Assembly: GCF_014645695.1 (NCBI RefSeq)
Contig: NZ_BMMF01000003.1
Coordinates: forward strand, 186,001 to 250,000
Origin: Salinarimonas ramus
Lineage (GTDB): Bacteria > Pseudomonadota > Alphaproteobacteria > Rhizobiales > Beijerinckiaceae
DNA: 64,000 bases
Reading direction: 5' to 3'
The notes beneath the pieces are model-generated. The model was not told the DNA's origin, made no database searches, and worked only from the letters and a program-made list of their open reading frames with translations. Shown here one piece after another: positions 52,936-61,664 of this stretch (positions within the stretch are counted from its first letter, which is position 1; every line of letters begins with the position of its first letter). A program made the translations under genes and the position numbers.

Positions 52936-53781
52936 TCAGCGCAGCGCCGCGACGCGGGCCTTCGCCTCGGTCTCGGGGGTCAGCGCGTTCATCAGGTAGG
53001 GCCGGCGCAGGCCGTAGATCTTGTGGAAGACCTTCTCGACGTCGCGGATGTAGAAGGGCTTCTCGAGCAGCGCCTCGACACCGAAATGCTTGAGCGCGCC
53101 GGGCAGGCTGTCGCCGGGCGAGACGCTCATGATCAGGAGCTTCGTGTTCGGCGCGACCTCACGGGCCTGGCAGGCGGTCTCGAGCCCGTCCATGCCCTTG
53201 AGGTGCATGTCGAACAGCGCGAGATCGTAGCTCGTCAGCTGCAAGAGCTTGAGGGCATGGCGGCCGGCGTCCGTCTCGTCGATCTCGAAGCGGAAGCGGC
53301 TGCGCTCGAAGATCTTGCGCACGGTGGCGCGCGCGGAATCCGAATGGTCGACGAGGAGCAGCCGCAGGGGCTGGCGCATGCGCCGGTGGTTCTTCAGGAG
53401 CGCGGTGACGTGGTCGACGTCCACCGGCTTCTTCAGGAACTCGTAGGCGTCGAGCTCGACCGATAGGTCGACCCAGTGCTTCATCACGCCGTCGGCCATG
53501 AGGATGGTGAGCGGGCGCACGCCCTGGTGACGCGCCACCGCCATCGCCTCCGCGCCGGACATGCCCTCCATGTGGACGTTGACGAAGGCGATGTCGGGCC
53601 GGCTCTTGGTCAGGACCTCGAGCGTCTCGCGCCCGCCGGTCGCCTCGATCACCTCCATGCCCGGGTCGAAGCCCTTGAGCGTGACCGCGAGGCTCAGCCG
53701 CGCGCCCGCCGCGGGATCGGCGACGAGAACGCGCACGGCACGGCGCTCGTCGGCTCCTCTGCGCGCGGCTCGCTCGACCAT
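52936..53781 (-). CDS. Two-receiver response regulator (first receiver degenerate)
   Basis: A 281-residue protein made of two CheY-like receiver domains and no output domain. The second (about residues 140-260) has LLLVDHSDS, the phospho-acceptor Asp in LALFDMHLKGMDG and the conserved Lys in LLEKPFY. The first (about residues 15-130) has VLVADPAAG and FLKKPVD, but Asn replaces the acceptor Asp (FVNVHMEGMSG), so it probably cannot be phosphorylated on that residue. No histidine kinase is adjacent. It converges with lptB, ten bases apart, and lies downstream of xerC on the same strand. The signalling output is unknown. Confidence 0.88.
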   Translation of the reverse strand: MVERAARRGADERRAVRVLVADPAAGARLSLAVTLKGFDPGMEVIEATGGRETLEVLTKSRPDIAFVNVHMEGMSGAEAMAVARHQGVRPLTILMADGVMKHWVDLSVELDAYEFLKKPVDVDHVTALLKNHRRMRQPLRLLLVDHSDSARATVRKIFERSRFRFEIDETDAGRHALKLLQLTSYDLALFDMHLKGMDGLETACQAREVAPNTKLLIMSVSPGDSLPGALKHFGVEALLEKPFYIRDVEKVFHKIYGLRRPYLMNALTPETEAKARVAALR

Positions 53782-53900
53782 GAGGTTCCTTTCCGTCTCG
53801 GATGACGAATTTCACGGTAAGCGGGAATGCTTTTCATATGGTTACCCCGATGGCGGAGGCGCCCGCATCCGCAGCCATCGCGCGAGGCGAGCCGCGTGCG

Positions 53901-54836
53901 CTACCGTCGGCGCGCACGCGGATGCGCCGCCTCCACGGCGGCGAGGAGGCTGCCCGCGTCGACGCGGGTGTAGATCTGCGTCGTCGACAGCGAGGCGTGG
54001 CCGAGCAGCTCCTGGATCGCCCGCAGGTCCCCGCCCCGACCCAGGAGATGCGTCGCGAAGGAATGGCGCAGCGCGTGCGGCGTCGCCGTGTCCGGCAGGC
54101 CGAGCGCGCCGCGCAGCCGCGCCATGGCACCCTGGACGATGCGCGGGTTGAGCGGCCCGCCCTTCTCGCCGCGAAAGAGCGGCGCGTCCGGGGCGAGCGG
54201 ATGCGGGCAGGCCGAAAGATAGGCCCCCACCGCCTCCGCCACGGCGGGGATGATCGGCACGGCGCGCACGCGCCCGCCCTTGCCCGCGACGCGCAAAGGA
54301 ACGCCCGCCTGGACCGGCGCGTCCCGTCGCGCGATGCCGAGCGCCTCGGAGATGCGCAGGCCCGCCCCGTAGAGCAGCGCCAGCACGGCGGCGTCGCGCA
54401 CGAGCACCCAGGTCGGCCGGTCCTCGTCCGCACGCAGATCCGGGTCGGTCAGCGCGATCGCGGCGGCAGGCGAGACCGGGCGCGGCAGGTCGCGCTTGCG
54501 CCGCGGCCCGCGCACGGCGGCGACGCCCGCCATCTCGATCCCGGTCTCCCGGGAGAGGCGGCGCACGAAGCCGCGAACGGCGGCGAGCTTGCGCGAGAGC
54601 GTGGCGTCGACCGCCCCGTCCGCCCGCCGCGCGGCGAGGAACGCCCGCAGGTCGCGCGCCGGCAGCGCGACGAGCGCCGCCGCGTCCGGCGGCCCGCCGA
54701 GATGCTCGGCGAGGAAGGTCAGGCATTGGCGGATGTCGCGGCCATAGGCCTCGATCGTGTTCGGCGCATAACGCCGCTCCGTGGCGAGCGCCATGAGATG
54801 CGCCCGCAAAGCGGCGTCGATTTCGGGGGCGATCAT
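53901..54836 (-). CDS. xerC: Tyrosine recombinase XerC
   Basis: Site-specific recombinase that resolves chromosome dimers at dif with XerD. The 311-residue product has the N-terminal SAM-like domain (YAPNTIEAYGRDIRQCLTFLAEH) and the catalytic set R (GAGLRISEAL), K (VAGKGGRVRAVP), HxxR (PHALRHSFATHLL), H (LLGHASLSTTQ) and Tyr (IYTRVD). Its position divergent to priA is usual in Hyphomicrobiales, which supports a housekeeping role and not that of a phage integrase. ATG at 54836. A copy of the palindromic repeat family begins ten bases upstream. Confidence 0.93.
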   Translation of the reverse strand: MIAPEIDAALRAHLMALATERRYAPNTIEAYGRDIRQCLTFLAEHLGGPPDAAALVALPARDLRAFLAARRADGAVDATLSRKLAAVRGFVRRLSRETGIEMAGVAAVRGPRRKRDLPRPVSPAAAIALTDPDLRADEDRPTWVLVRDAAVLALLYGAGLRISEALGIARRDAPVQAGVPLRVAGKGGRVRAVPIIPAVAEAVGAYLSACPHPLAPDAPLFRGEKGGPLNPRIVQGAMARLRGALGLPDTATPHALRHSFATHLLGRGGDLRAIQELLGHASLSTTQIYTRVDAGSLLAAVEAAHPRARRR

Positions 54837-54845
54837 GGGCAAGCC

Positions 54846-55008
54846 CTCTCCTTCCCTGTCGGGGAAGGTGGATCGACGCGAAGCGGCGAGACGGATGGGG
54901 CACGCCGCAAGGCGTGCTCGGCGAAGCCGAGATCCACCCGCGAGAGTCTAGCGACGGACCCCAGCCCTGGCCGCCTGCGGCGGCATTCCCCTCCCCTGCA
55001 AGGAGGGA
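54846..55008. repeat. Diverged copy of the palindromic repeat element between xerC and priA
   Basis: The left arm (54846-54870) differs from that of the 188-bp element at 11772 by one base (C for A in the loop). The inner motif GACGGATGGGGC recurs at 54890-54901, and the short palindromes CACGCCGCAAGGCGTG and CTCGGCGAAGCCGAG follow in the same order. The right arm is strongly decayed (CCCCTCCCCTGCAAGGAGG around 54988-55006). The 300-base xerC/priA gap contains this element and no gene; promoters for both genes must lie in or next to it. Confidence 0.75.
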
Positions 55009-55136
55009 GCGGGTCGGTGCAGGTCACGAAGGTCACGTTCGTCTCGTCCCGCCATGGCGCTCGCGGCGTCGATCGCGTAAGTGTCCCCGCACAGGCTCAC
55101 CAAATCGTCAACGCCGCCCGCTCATCGCTCGGATCC

Positions 55137-57317
55137 ATGCCTCAGACGCTGGCGGACGTCCTCGTCCCGCTGCCCCTCGACACCCTGTTCAGCTACCGCG
55201 TCCCCGACGGCATGACGCTCGTGCCCGGGCAGCCGGTGCGCGTGCCCTTCGGGCAGCGCGAGGCCGTGGGCGTGGTCTGGGGGCTGCGGGCCGGCGAGGG
55301 CTCGAACCTGAAGGTGCTCTCGGGGCCGATCGAGGCACCGCTCCTGCCCGATCCGCTGCGTGCGCTCCTCGACTTCGTCGCGCATTGGACGCTCGCGCCG
55401 CGCGGCGCCGTCCTGCCCATGGCGCTCAAGCTCGCCGATCCGGACCGGCCCGAGACCACGCGCGTCGGCGTGCGCCCGACGGGGACCCTTCCCCGGCGCA
55501 TGACGCCCGCCCGCGAGCGCGTCCTCGCCGCCATCGCCGACGGCGCCGTGCGGCAGAAGCGCGACCTCGCGCTGGAGGCGGGCGTGAGCGCCGGCGTCGT
55601 CGACGGGCTCGTCGACGAGGGCGTGCTGGAGACGCTCCCGCTGATCGACCCGAAGCCCCCCGCCCCCGATCCCGATCATGCGCCCGCCGCCCTCTCGGAC
55701 GCGCAGCGCGCCGCGGCGTGCGCCCTCGCCGAGGCCGTGCGCGAGACCGCGAGCGGCGTCCCCGCACCGGTGCTGCTCGAAGGCGTCACCGGGTCGGGCA
55801 AGACGGAGGCGTACTTCGAGGCCATCGCGGAAGCGCTCCGGATGGACGCGCAGAGCCTCGTCCTGATGCCGGAGATCGCGCTCACCTCGACCTTCCTCGA
55901 CCGCTTCGCCGCACGCTTCGGCGCGCGCCCCGCCGCCTGGCATTCCGGCGTCACCGGCAAGAAGCGCGAGCGGCTCTACGCCGACATCGCGTCGGGCGCC
56001 GCCAAGGTGATCGTCGGCGCGCGCTCGGCGCTGTTCCTGCCTTATGCCAAGCTGCGCCTCGTCGTCGTCGACGAGGAGCACGACGCCGGCTACAAGCAGG
56101 AGGACGGCGTCCACTACCACGCCCGCGACATGGCGGTGATGCGCGCGCGGCTCGAGCCCGCCGCCCTCGTGCTCGCCTCCGCGACGCCTTCGCTCGAGAC
56201 GCGGGTGAACGCCGAGCGCGGGCGCTACCGGCACCTTCGCCTGCCCGAGCGCTTCGGCGGGCGTACGCTCCCGCAGATCGCCGCCGTCGACATGCGCAAG
56301 GACGGCCCGCCCCAGGGCCGCTGGATCGCACCGCCCCTCGCGGCGGCGATGGAGGCGGCGCTCGCGCGCGGGGAGCAGGCGCTCCTCTTCCTCAACCGTC
56401 GCGGCTTCGCGCCGCTGACGCTCTGCCGCGCCTGCGGGCATCGCTACGAGTGTCCCAACTGCACCGCCTGGCTCGTCGAGCACCGCTTCCGCCGCGCGCT
56501 CGTCTGCCACCATTGCGGCCACGTGGAGCGCACGCCGAGCCATTGCCCCTCCTGCGGCGGAGTGGACACGATCGTCCCCTGCGGCCCGGGGGTGGAGCGC
56601 ATCGCGGAGGAGGCGGCGGCGCTCTTTCCGGAGAAGCGCGTGATCACGCTCTCCTCGGACTTCCCCGGCGGAGCGGAGCGGTTGCGCGCCGAGCTCGACG
56701 AGATCGCGTCGGGGGCCTGCGACATCGTCATCGGCACGCAACTCGTGGCGAAGGGGCATAATTTCCCGCTGCTCTCGGTGGTCGGCGTCGTCGACGCCGA
56801 TCTCGGGCTGACCTCCGGCGACCCGCGCGCGGCGGAGCGCACCTTCCAGCTCCTGCAGCAGGTGACCGGGCGCGCCGGGCGCGGCGATCGGCCCGGCCGC
56901 GCCTATCTGCAGACCTACCAGCCCGGCCATCCGGTGATCGCGGCTCTGCTCTCGGGCGACGCGGAGCGGTTCTATGCGGAGGAGACCGCGCAGCGCGAGG
57001 CGGCGCGCCTGCCGCCCTTCGGGCGCCTTGCCGCCCTCGTCGTTTCGGGCACCGACAAGGACGCCACCCACGCCCACGCCCGCGCCCTCGTGCGCGCGGC
57101 GCATGCGATGGGCGTCATCGACGCCGACCTCTCGGTGCTCGGCCCGGCGGAGGCGCCGATCGCCGTCATCCGCGGGCGCCACCGCGTGCGCATCCTCGTG
57201 CGCGCCGCCCGCACACGCGACCTGCAGGGCTTCCTGCGCGACTGGCTCGCCGCGGGCCCCCGCCCGAAGGGCAACATCCGCGTTCAGGTGGATGTCGATC
57301 CGCAGAGCTTCTTGTGA
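55137..57317 (+). CDS. priA: Primosomal protein N' (replication restart helicase PriA)
   Basis: 3'-5' helicase that reloads the replisome at stalled forks. The 726-residue product has the N-terminal 3'-DNA-binding domain (VLVPLPLDTLFSYRVPDGM), Walker A GVTGSGKTEAYFEAI, DEEH box (VVVDEEHDAGYKQEDG), SATPSLET, the eight-cysteine zinc region (CRACGHRYECPNC, CHHCGH, CPSCGG) and motif V/VI (QVTGRAGRGDRPGRAYLQT). The ATG at 55137 starts the similarity; open frame continues upstream through the repeat element. It converges with a dehydrogenase gene; a palindromic repeat lies between. Confidence 0.95.
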   Translation: MPQTLADVLVPLPLDTLFSYRVPDGMTLVPGQPVRVPFGQREAVGVVWGLRAGEGSNLKVLSGPIEAPLLPDPLRALLDFVAHWTLAPRGAVLPMALKLADPDRPETTRVGVRPTGTLPRRMTPARERVLAAIADGAVRQKRDLALEAGVSAGVVDGLVDEGVLETLPLIDPKPPAPDPDHAPAALSDAQRAAACALAEAVRETASGVPAPVLLEGVTGSGKTEAYFEAIAEALRMDAQSLVLMPEIALTSTFLDRFAARFGARPAAWHSGVTGKKRERLYADIASGAAKVIVGARSALFLPYAKLRLVVVDEEHDAGYKQEDGVHYHARDMAVMRARLEPAALVLASATPSLETRVNAERGRYRHLRLPERFGGRTLPQIAAVDMRKDGPPQGRWIAPPLAAAMEAALARGEQALLFLNRRGFAPLTLCRACGHRYECPNCTAWLVEHRFRRALVCHHCGHVERTPSHCPSCGGVDTIVPCGPGVERIAEEAAALFPEKRVITLSSDFPGGAERLRAELDEIASGACDIVIGTQLVAKGHNFPLLSVVGVVDADLGLTSGDPRAAERTFQLLQQVTGRAGRGDRPGRAYLQTYQPGHPVIAALLSGDAERFYAEETAQREAARLPPFGRLAALVVSGTDKDATHAHARALVRAAHAMGVIDADLSVLGPAEAPIAVIRGRHRVRILVRAARTRDLQGFLRDWLAAGPRPKGNIRVQVDVDPQSFL

Positions 57318-57364
57318 CAGGCGAACACGGTTCGTGCTCGGCCCCGGTGACGAGGCGGGCACCC

Positions 57365-57389
57365 CCTCCTTCCCCTACAGGGAAGGAGG
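57365..57389. repeat. Palindromic repeat, short copy, between convergent priA and ldhA-like genes
   Basis: Near-perfect palindrome CCTCCTTCCCC-TACA-GGGAAGGAGG, the fourth copy of the repeat core in this window (inverted relative to 31001). It sits directly after priA and immediately before the stop of the minus-strand dehydrogenase gene, so it may serve as a bidirectional transcript end. Confidence 0.7.
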
Positions 57390-58397
57390 TCACTCCGCGA
57401 TCTTCTCCACCGACACCGCGTGCAGCGGCGCGCCGCTCTTCGCGAAGGCGTCGATGTTGGCGAGCGTCGTGTCGGCGATGTTGCCGAGCGCTTCCTTCGT
57501 GAAGAAGGCCTGATGGCCCGTGATCAGCACGTTGGGGAACGTCAGCAGGCGCGCGAAGACGTCGTCGCCGAGGATCGTGTTGGAGAGATCCTCGAAGAAC
57601 AGGTCCCCCTCCTCCTCGTAGACGTCGAGCGCGAGGTTGCCGATCCGGCCGGATTTCAGCCCCTCCAGCACCGCGGGCGTGTCGATCACCGCGCCGCGGC
57701 TCGTGTTCACGATCATCACGCCGCGCTTCATGCGCGCGATGGCGTCGGCGTCGATCATGTGGCGCGTCTGCGGGGTGAGCGGGCAGTGCAGCGAGACGAT
57801 GTCGGCGCGGGCGAACAGCTCCTCGCGCGAGACGTAGGCGATGCCGCGAGCGACGCAGTCGGGGTTCTCGTACATGTCGTGGGCGATCACGGTGCAGCCG
57901 AAGCCCTGGAACAGCCCCGCGGCGATGGCGCCGATCTGCCCCGTGCCGACGACGCCCACGGTCTTGCCGTGCAGATCGAAGCCGAGAAGCCCGTCGAGCG
58001 CGAAATTGCCCTCGCGCACCCGGTTGTAGGCGCGGTGGATCTTGCGATTGAGCGCGAGCACGAGGGCGAGCGTGTGCTCGGCCACCGCGTGCGGCGAATA
58101 GGCCGGCACGCGCGCCACCGCGATGCCGAGCCGCCGGGCCGCCTGTAGGTCGACGTTGTTGAAGCCCGCGCAGCGCAGGGCCACGAGCTTCACGCCGAGC
58201 CCTGCCAAGCGCTCGAGCGCGGCGGCGTCACAATGGTCGTTGACGAAGACGCACACGGCCTGCGCCCCGTCCGCGAGCACGGCGCTGTCGGCGGTGAGCG
58301 TCGCCTCGACGAAGACGAGATCATGCCCGAGCGGGCGTGCCGCCTCGTGCAGGAAGGCGCGATCGTAGGGCTTGGCGCTGAAGACGACGACTTTCAT
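57390..58397 (-). CDS. 2-hydroxyacid dehydrogenase, D-lactate dehydrogenase (LdhA) type
   Basis: A 335-residue NAD-dependent D-2-hydroxyacid dehydrogenase close to fermentative D-lactate dehydrogenase LdhA. Motifs: [16 protein letters not shown] at the start, [28 protein letters not shown], Rossmann loop [21 protein letters not shown], catalytic Arg in [14 protein letters not shown], Glu in [14 protein letters not shown] and His in [13 protein letters not shown]. It likely reduces pyruvate to D-lactate, or acts on a related keto acid. It is followed upstream by pfkB (42-base gap, same strand), suggesting joint expression in sugar metabolism. Confidence 0.9.
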   Translation of the reverse strand: MKVVVFSAKPYDRAFLHEAARPLGHDLVFVEATLTADSAVLADGAQAVCVFVNDHCDAAALERLAGLGVKLVALRCAGFNNVDLQAARRLGIAVARVPAYSPHAVAEHTLALVLALNRKIHRAYNRVREGNFALDGLLGFDLHGKTVGVVGTGQIGAIAAGLFQGFGCTVIAHDMYENPDCVARGIAYVSREELFARADIVSLHCPLTPQTRHMIDADAIARMKRGVMIVNTSRGAVIDTPAVLEGLKSGRIGNLALDVYEEEGDLFFEDLSNTILGDDVFARLLTFPNVLITGHQAFFTKEALGNIADTTLANIDAFAKSGAPLHAVSVEKIAE

Positions 58398-58439
58398 GCG
58401 GTTTTGTGTCCTCGCTCGTTTTTCGCTCGACGGCCGGAA

Positions 58440-59366
58440 TCAGGCGCCGATCTGGGTACGCAGGCGCTCGACGTCCGCGCGCTTGCACAATTCGGTGCCG
58501 GGCGTGAGCACCGCGGCGGTACCAGCGGCCATGCCCAGCACGAAGGCGTCGTTCGCGGACAGGCCCGTCGCGAGCCCGAAGGTCATCCCGGCCACGAACG
58601 AATCGCCCGCGCCAACCGCCGAGCGCACCTCGACCTGCGGCACGGCCTTGCGCACCACGCCGTCGCGCGAGACGAGGATCGCGCCCTCGTGGCCGAGCGT
58701 CACCGCGACGAGGTCGACCTTGCCGGCGGCGACGAATTCCATGGCGGCGGCGCCGATGGCATCCGCGTCCGGCAGCGGGCGCCCTACCGCCTTCTCGAGC
58801 TCGCCCTGGCTCGGCTTGACGAGGTGGAGCCCGCCATGGGCCAGCGTATCCGCGAGCGCGGCGCCCGACGTGTCGAGCACGAGCTTCGCGCCCTTGGCGG
58901 CGACGATGTCCGCGATGCGCGCGTAGAAGCCCGGCGGCGTGCCGCGGGGCAGCGAGCCCGAGGCGACGATCCAGTCGACGTCGCGCCCCTCGATCTCGGC
59001 GAGGACGGCCGCGCATTCGCCCTCGCGCAGGAGCGGCCCCTCGGGCACGAAGCGGTATTCCTTGCCCGACGAGCGCTCGAAGACGACGTGGCTGATGCGC
59101 GTGTCGTCGTGGATGGGGATGCGCGTGTAGGCGATGCCGCGCTGGCCGACCAGCGTGTCGAGGACGCCCCCGGTCGCGCCGCCCGCGGCGTAGACGGAGC
59201 AGGCCGGCGCGCCGAGCTCGGTGAGAACCCGCGCGACGTTGATGCCGCCACCGCCGGGATCGTAGCGCTCGTTCGAGGTGCGGATCTTGTGGGTGTGGCG
59301 CACGACGTCCGTCTCGGCCGCGCCGTCGACGGAGGGGTTCAGGGTGAGCGTGAGGATGGGCTTCAT
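58440..59366 (-). CDS. pfkB: 6-phosphofructokinase, PfkB (ribokinase) family
   Basis: A 308-residue sugar-phosphate kinase closely resembling E. coli PfkB. It starts MKPILTLTLNPSVDGAAETD, has EPGGGGINVAR-type YDPGGGGINVARVL, GSLPRGTP, LVKPSQGELEKAV and the anion-hole/base motif VGAGDSFVAGMTFGLA. It could phosphorylate fructose 6-phosphate, or fructose 1-phosphate or tagatose 6-phosphate; the family does not decide. The ATG at 59366 fits the family's beginning; the open frame upstream is not supported. It precedes the LdhA-type dehydrogenase. Confidence 0.92.
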   Translation of the reverse strand: MKPILTLTLNPSVDGAAETDVVRHTHKIRTSNERYDPGGGGINVARVLTELGAPACSVYAAGGATGGVLDTLVGQRGIAYTRIPIHDDTRISHVVFERSSGKEYRFVPEGPLLREGECAAVLAEIEGRDVDWIVASGSLPRGTPPGFYARIADIVAAKGAKLVLDTSGAALADTLAHGGLHLVKPSQGELEKAVGRPLPDADAIGAAAMEFVAAGKVDLVAVTLGHEGAILVSRDGVVRKAVPQVEVRSAVGAGDSFVAGMTFGLATGLSANDAFVLGMAAGTAAVLTPGTELCKRADVERLRTQIGA

Positions 59367-59457
59367 GCGCACTCCGAGGCAGTTCGGGGGATGCGGGCTC
59401 GCAGGGGCTCGCTCGCGCGCGCCCGTCGTGAGCGGCGCGTCGTACGGTCGACGGTCC

Positions 59458-59495
59458 GGGCCGGCCTTTCGTTCCGTGCGGCGAAGGCCGGGCCC
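59458..59495. other. Strong hairpin in the pfkB/yihY divergent gap
   Basis: Arms 59458-59471 (GGGCCGGCCTTTCG) and 59482-59495 (CGAAGGCCGGGCCC) pair except for small bulges. It lies in the 294-base gap between the divergent pfkB and YihY-like genes. No gene or clear promoter was seen in the gap; the hairpin would sit in the 5' leader of pfkB or in non-transcribed DNA. Confidence 0.4.
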
Positions 59496-59660
59496 GACGG
59501 CGGGGTGAGGCCCCCACCTTCGGCGACTTCGCTGCGCTGCGCAATTGCGGGCATGTCCGGACGCCGCAGCGGGAGCGCGGCCGTTTCCGGCGCCGGGCGG
59601 GGAACCGTCGAGCATCGACCCTGTTCCCATACCCGACGATCACGACCGGGATACGACGCC

Positions 59661-60869
59661 ATGGACGCCCCCGCCCCGCACACGCGCGCCGACGAGCGCC
59701 GCGAGCGCATCCCCACCCTCGGGCTCGTCGCGGCGACGGCCATCGTCGCGACGGCGGCCTTCCTGCGCCGCCCGCCGCGGCCGGGGGACGGCGCGCCCGG
59801 CGAACCCGACCGCCCGCGCGGGGAACGCCCGCGCGACCCGGGAGCGCGTGCGGACGGCGCGAGCGGCAAGAGCGGGCGTTCGCGCGCGCGCCCCTCCAAG
59901 ACCCCGGACCGGGAAGCCGACCGCGATCCCGCCCGCGGGCGGCATGCGGCGACGCCGAGCCAGATCCCCCGCGCGGGCTGGCTCGACATTTCCAAGCGCG
60001 TCTTCACCGAGTTCTCCCGCGATCGCCTGATGGCGGTCGCGGCGGGCGTGACCTTCTACGCGCTGCTGGCGCTGTTTCCCGCCATCGCCGCCTTCGTCTC
60101 CCTCTACGGCCTGTTCTTCTCCCCCGAGGAGGTGAGCCGGCAGGTGGCCTCCCTCTCGGGCGTGATCCCGAGCGGCGCCGTCGAGGTCATCGAGGGGGAG
60201 GTGGAGCGCGTCGCCGCGCAGGGCGGCGGATCGCTGACGCTCGGCTTCGTCGGCGGCCTGCTGCTGACGCTGTGGAGCGCCAATTCCGGCATGAAGGCGA
60301 TCTTCGACGCGCTCAACGTCGCCTACGACGAGGAGGAGGCGCGCGGTTTCCTCACGCTCAACGCGCTCACCCTCGTCTTCACGCTGGGCGCGCTCGTGAT
60401 CGGGGGCGGGCTCGTCGCGGCGGTGGCCGTGCTGCCGGCGGTGCTCGCCGCGGTGCCGCTCGGCGCCGAGATCGAGACGCTGCTGCGCTGGCTGCGTTTC
60501 CCCATCGCCCTCGTGCTGGTGACGGGTCTCCTCGCGCTGATCTTCCGCTACGGCCCGAGCCGCACCCGCGCGCGCTGGCGCTGGGTGCTGTGGGGCGCAG
60601 GCATCGGCGCCGTGGCCTTCGTCGGCTTCTCGATGCTGTTCACGTGGTACGTCTCGAATTTCGGCTCGTACAACGCGACCTACGGCTCGCTCGGCGCGGT
60701 CGTCGGCTTCATGGTCTGGATCTGGCTCTCCACCACGATCATTCTCCTCGCCGCCGAGCTCAACGCCGAGATGGAACGCCAGACCGCCCGCGACACCACG
60801 GTCCCGCCCGACTCGCCGATGGGCACCCGCGGCGCCCAGGCGGCGGACAGCGTCGCGCCCTCGCCGTGA
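59661..60869 (+). CDS. YihY/virulence factor BrkB family membrane protein
   Basis: A 402-residue protein of the YihY/BrkB (formerly 'ribonuclease BN') family, of unknown biochemical role. After a ~105-residue disordered, Arg/Pro-rich N-terminal extension with one possible membrane segment (LGLVAATAIVATAAFL), the family domain begins (WLDISKRVFTEFSRDRLMAVAAGVTFYALLALFPAIAAFVSLYGL). Six membrane segments follow, with LLTLWSANSGMKAIFDALNVAYDEEE and FGSYNATYGSLGAVVGFMVWIWLST. The ATG at 59661 is selected; starts nearer the domain are possible. A terminator hairpin follows. Confidence 0.9.
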   Translation: MDAPAPHTRADERRERIPTLGLVAATAIVATAAFLRRPPRPGDGAPGEPDRPRGERPRDPGARADGASGKSGRSRARPSKTPDREADRDPARGRHAATPSQIPRAGWLDISKRVFTEFSRDRLMAVAAGVTFYALLALFPAIAAFVSLYGLFFSPEEVSRQVASLSGVIPSGAVEVIEGEVERVAAQGGGSLTLGFVGGLLLTLWSANSGMKAIFDALNVAYDEEEARGFLTLNALTLVFTLGALVIGGGLVAAVAVLPAVLAAVPLGAEIETLLRWLRFPIALVLVTGLLALIFRYGPSRTRARWRWVLWGAGIGAVAFVGFSMLFTWYVSNFGSYNATYGSLGAVVGFMVWIWLSTTIILLAAELNAEMERQTARDTTVPPDSPMGTRGAQAADSVAPSP

Positions 60870-60889
60870 TGCGAGCGGGAGACGGGCAG

Positions 60890-60920
60890 AAAAAAGCCCG
60901 GCCTCTCGGCCGGGCTCTTT
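60890..60920. terminator. Bidirectional rho-independent terminator
   Basis: Stem AGCCCGGC/GCCGGGCT (60895-60902 and 60909-60916, loop CTCTCG) is flanked by six A's on the left and CTTT on the right. It can end the plus-strand YihY transcript and, with a full U tract from the A run, the minus-strand carD transcript. Confidence 0.85.
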
Positions 60921-60948
60921 CAGTTCGTCCTCGCGAAAGCTGCGGCGA

Positions 60949-61542
60949 TCAGGCCGCCTCCTCCTGCAGGTCGTCGCCGTCGTTCGCCTCGGCTTCGGCC
61001 TCGGCGGCCTCGCCCTTGGCGCGGCGCGGGGACTTGGCGAGGCTCGCCTCGATGAGCTTGAACGCCTCGGTCTCGGTGATCTTGTTCACCGAGGAGATCT
61101 CGCGCACGACGCGGTCGAGGGCGGCCTCGTAGAGCTGGCGCTCGGAATAGGACTGCTCGGGCTGCGCATCGGACCGGTAGAGGTCACGCACGACCTCCGC
61201 GATGGAGATGAGGTCGCCGGAATTGATCTTGGCCTCGTATTCCTGGGCGCGCCGCGACCACATCGTACGCTTGACGCGCGCGCGGCCGGACATGGTGTCG
61301 AGCGCCTTCTTGACGAGGTCCGGCTCGGCGAGCTTGCGCATGCCCACGGTCGCCGCCTTCGCGGTCGGGACGCGCAGGACCATCTTGTCCTTCTCGAAGC
61401 TGACGACGTAGAGTTCCAGCTTGAAGCCCGCGATCTCCTGCTCCTCGATCGCCGTGATCTGCCCGACGCCGTGGGCCGGATACACGATCGCTTCGCCCGC
61501 CTTGAAACCCAAGGTCTTCCCAGTCTTCTTGGGGGTCGTCAT
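60949..61542 (-). CDS. carD: CarD family transcriptional regulator
   Basis: RNA-polymerase-binding factor (CarD/CdnL type) that stabilises open promoter complexes, especially at rRNA promoters. The 197-residue product has the N-terminal Tudor-like RNAP-interaction domain (AGEAIVYPAHGVGQITAIEEQEIAGFKLELYVVSFEKDKMVLRVP) and the helical DNA-binding domain (SGRARVKRTMWSRRAQEYEAKINSGDLISIAEVVRDLYR). An acidic tail (EAEAEANDGDDLQEEAA) ends it. ATG at 61542; similarity begins about 10 residues later. It lies downstream of fdxA across a 405-base gap and has its own terminator. Confidence 0.95.
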   Translation of the reverse strand: MTTPKKTGKTLGFKAGEAIVYPAHGVGQITAIEEQEIAGFKLELYVVSFEKDKMVLRVPTAKAATVGMRKLAEPDLVKKALDTMSGRARVKRTMWSRRAQEYEAKINSGDLISIAEVVRDLYRSDAQPEQSYSERQLYEAALDRVVREISSVNKITETEAFKLIEASLAKSPRRAKGEAAEAEAEANDGDDLQEEAA

Positions 61543-61595
61543 GCGTTGGAGGCTCCCTGTTGCGCGCCGCAGCCCGAGCCGCGACACAGACAGCG

Positions 61596-61664
61596 CCGTC
61601 GGAAAAGGGGTCCGACGGTCGAAAAGACTCGACTCCGCCGGCCCTCGCGGGTTCCGACGGAGTC
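61596..61664 (-). promoter_or_regulatory. Two stacked hairpins upstream of carD
   Basis: In the minus-strand transcript, hairpin one pairs 61654-61664 with 61631-61641 (10 of 11 pairs) and is followed by CTTTT. Hairpin two pairs 61611-61618 with 61596-61603 (perfect 8 bp, CCGTCGGA/TCCGACGG), again with a T-rich loop. They end 54 bases before the carD ATG. Hairpin one could be a terminator for fdxA; together they could form a leader that switches carD expression. Function is inferred from structure only. Confidence 0.45.

Noticed and set aside
53901-54836. Tyrosine recombinase as the integrase of a mobile island
   Set aside because: It has the XerC length and sits divergent to priA as in related genomes, with no att-like duplications or phage genes nearby.
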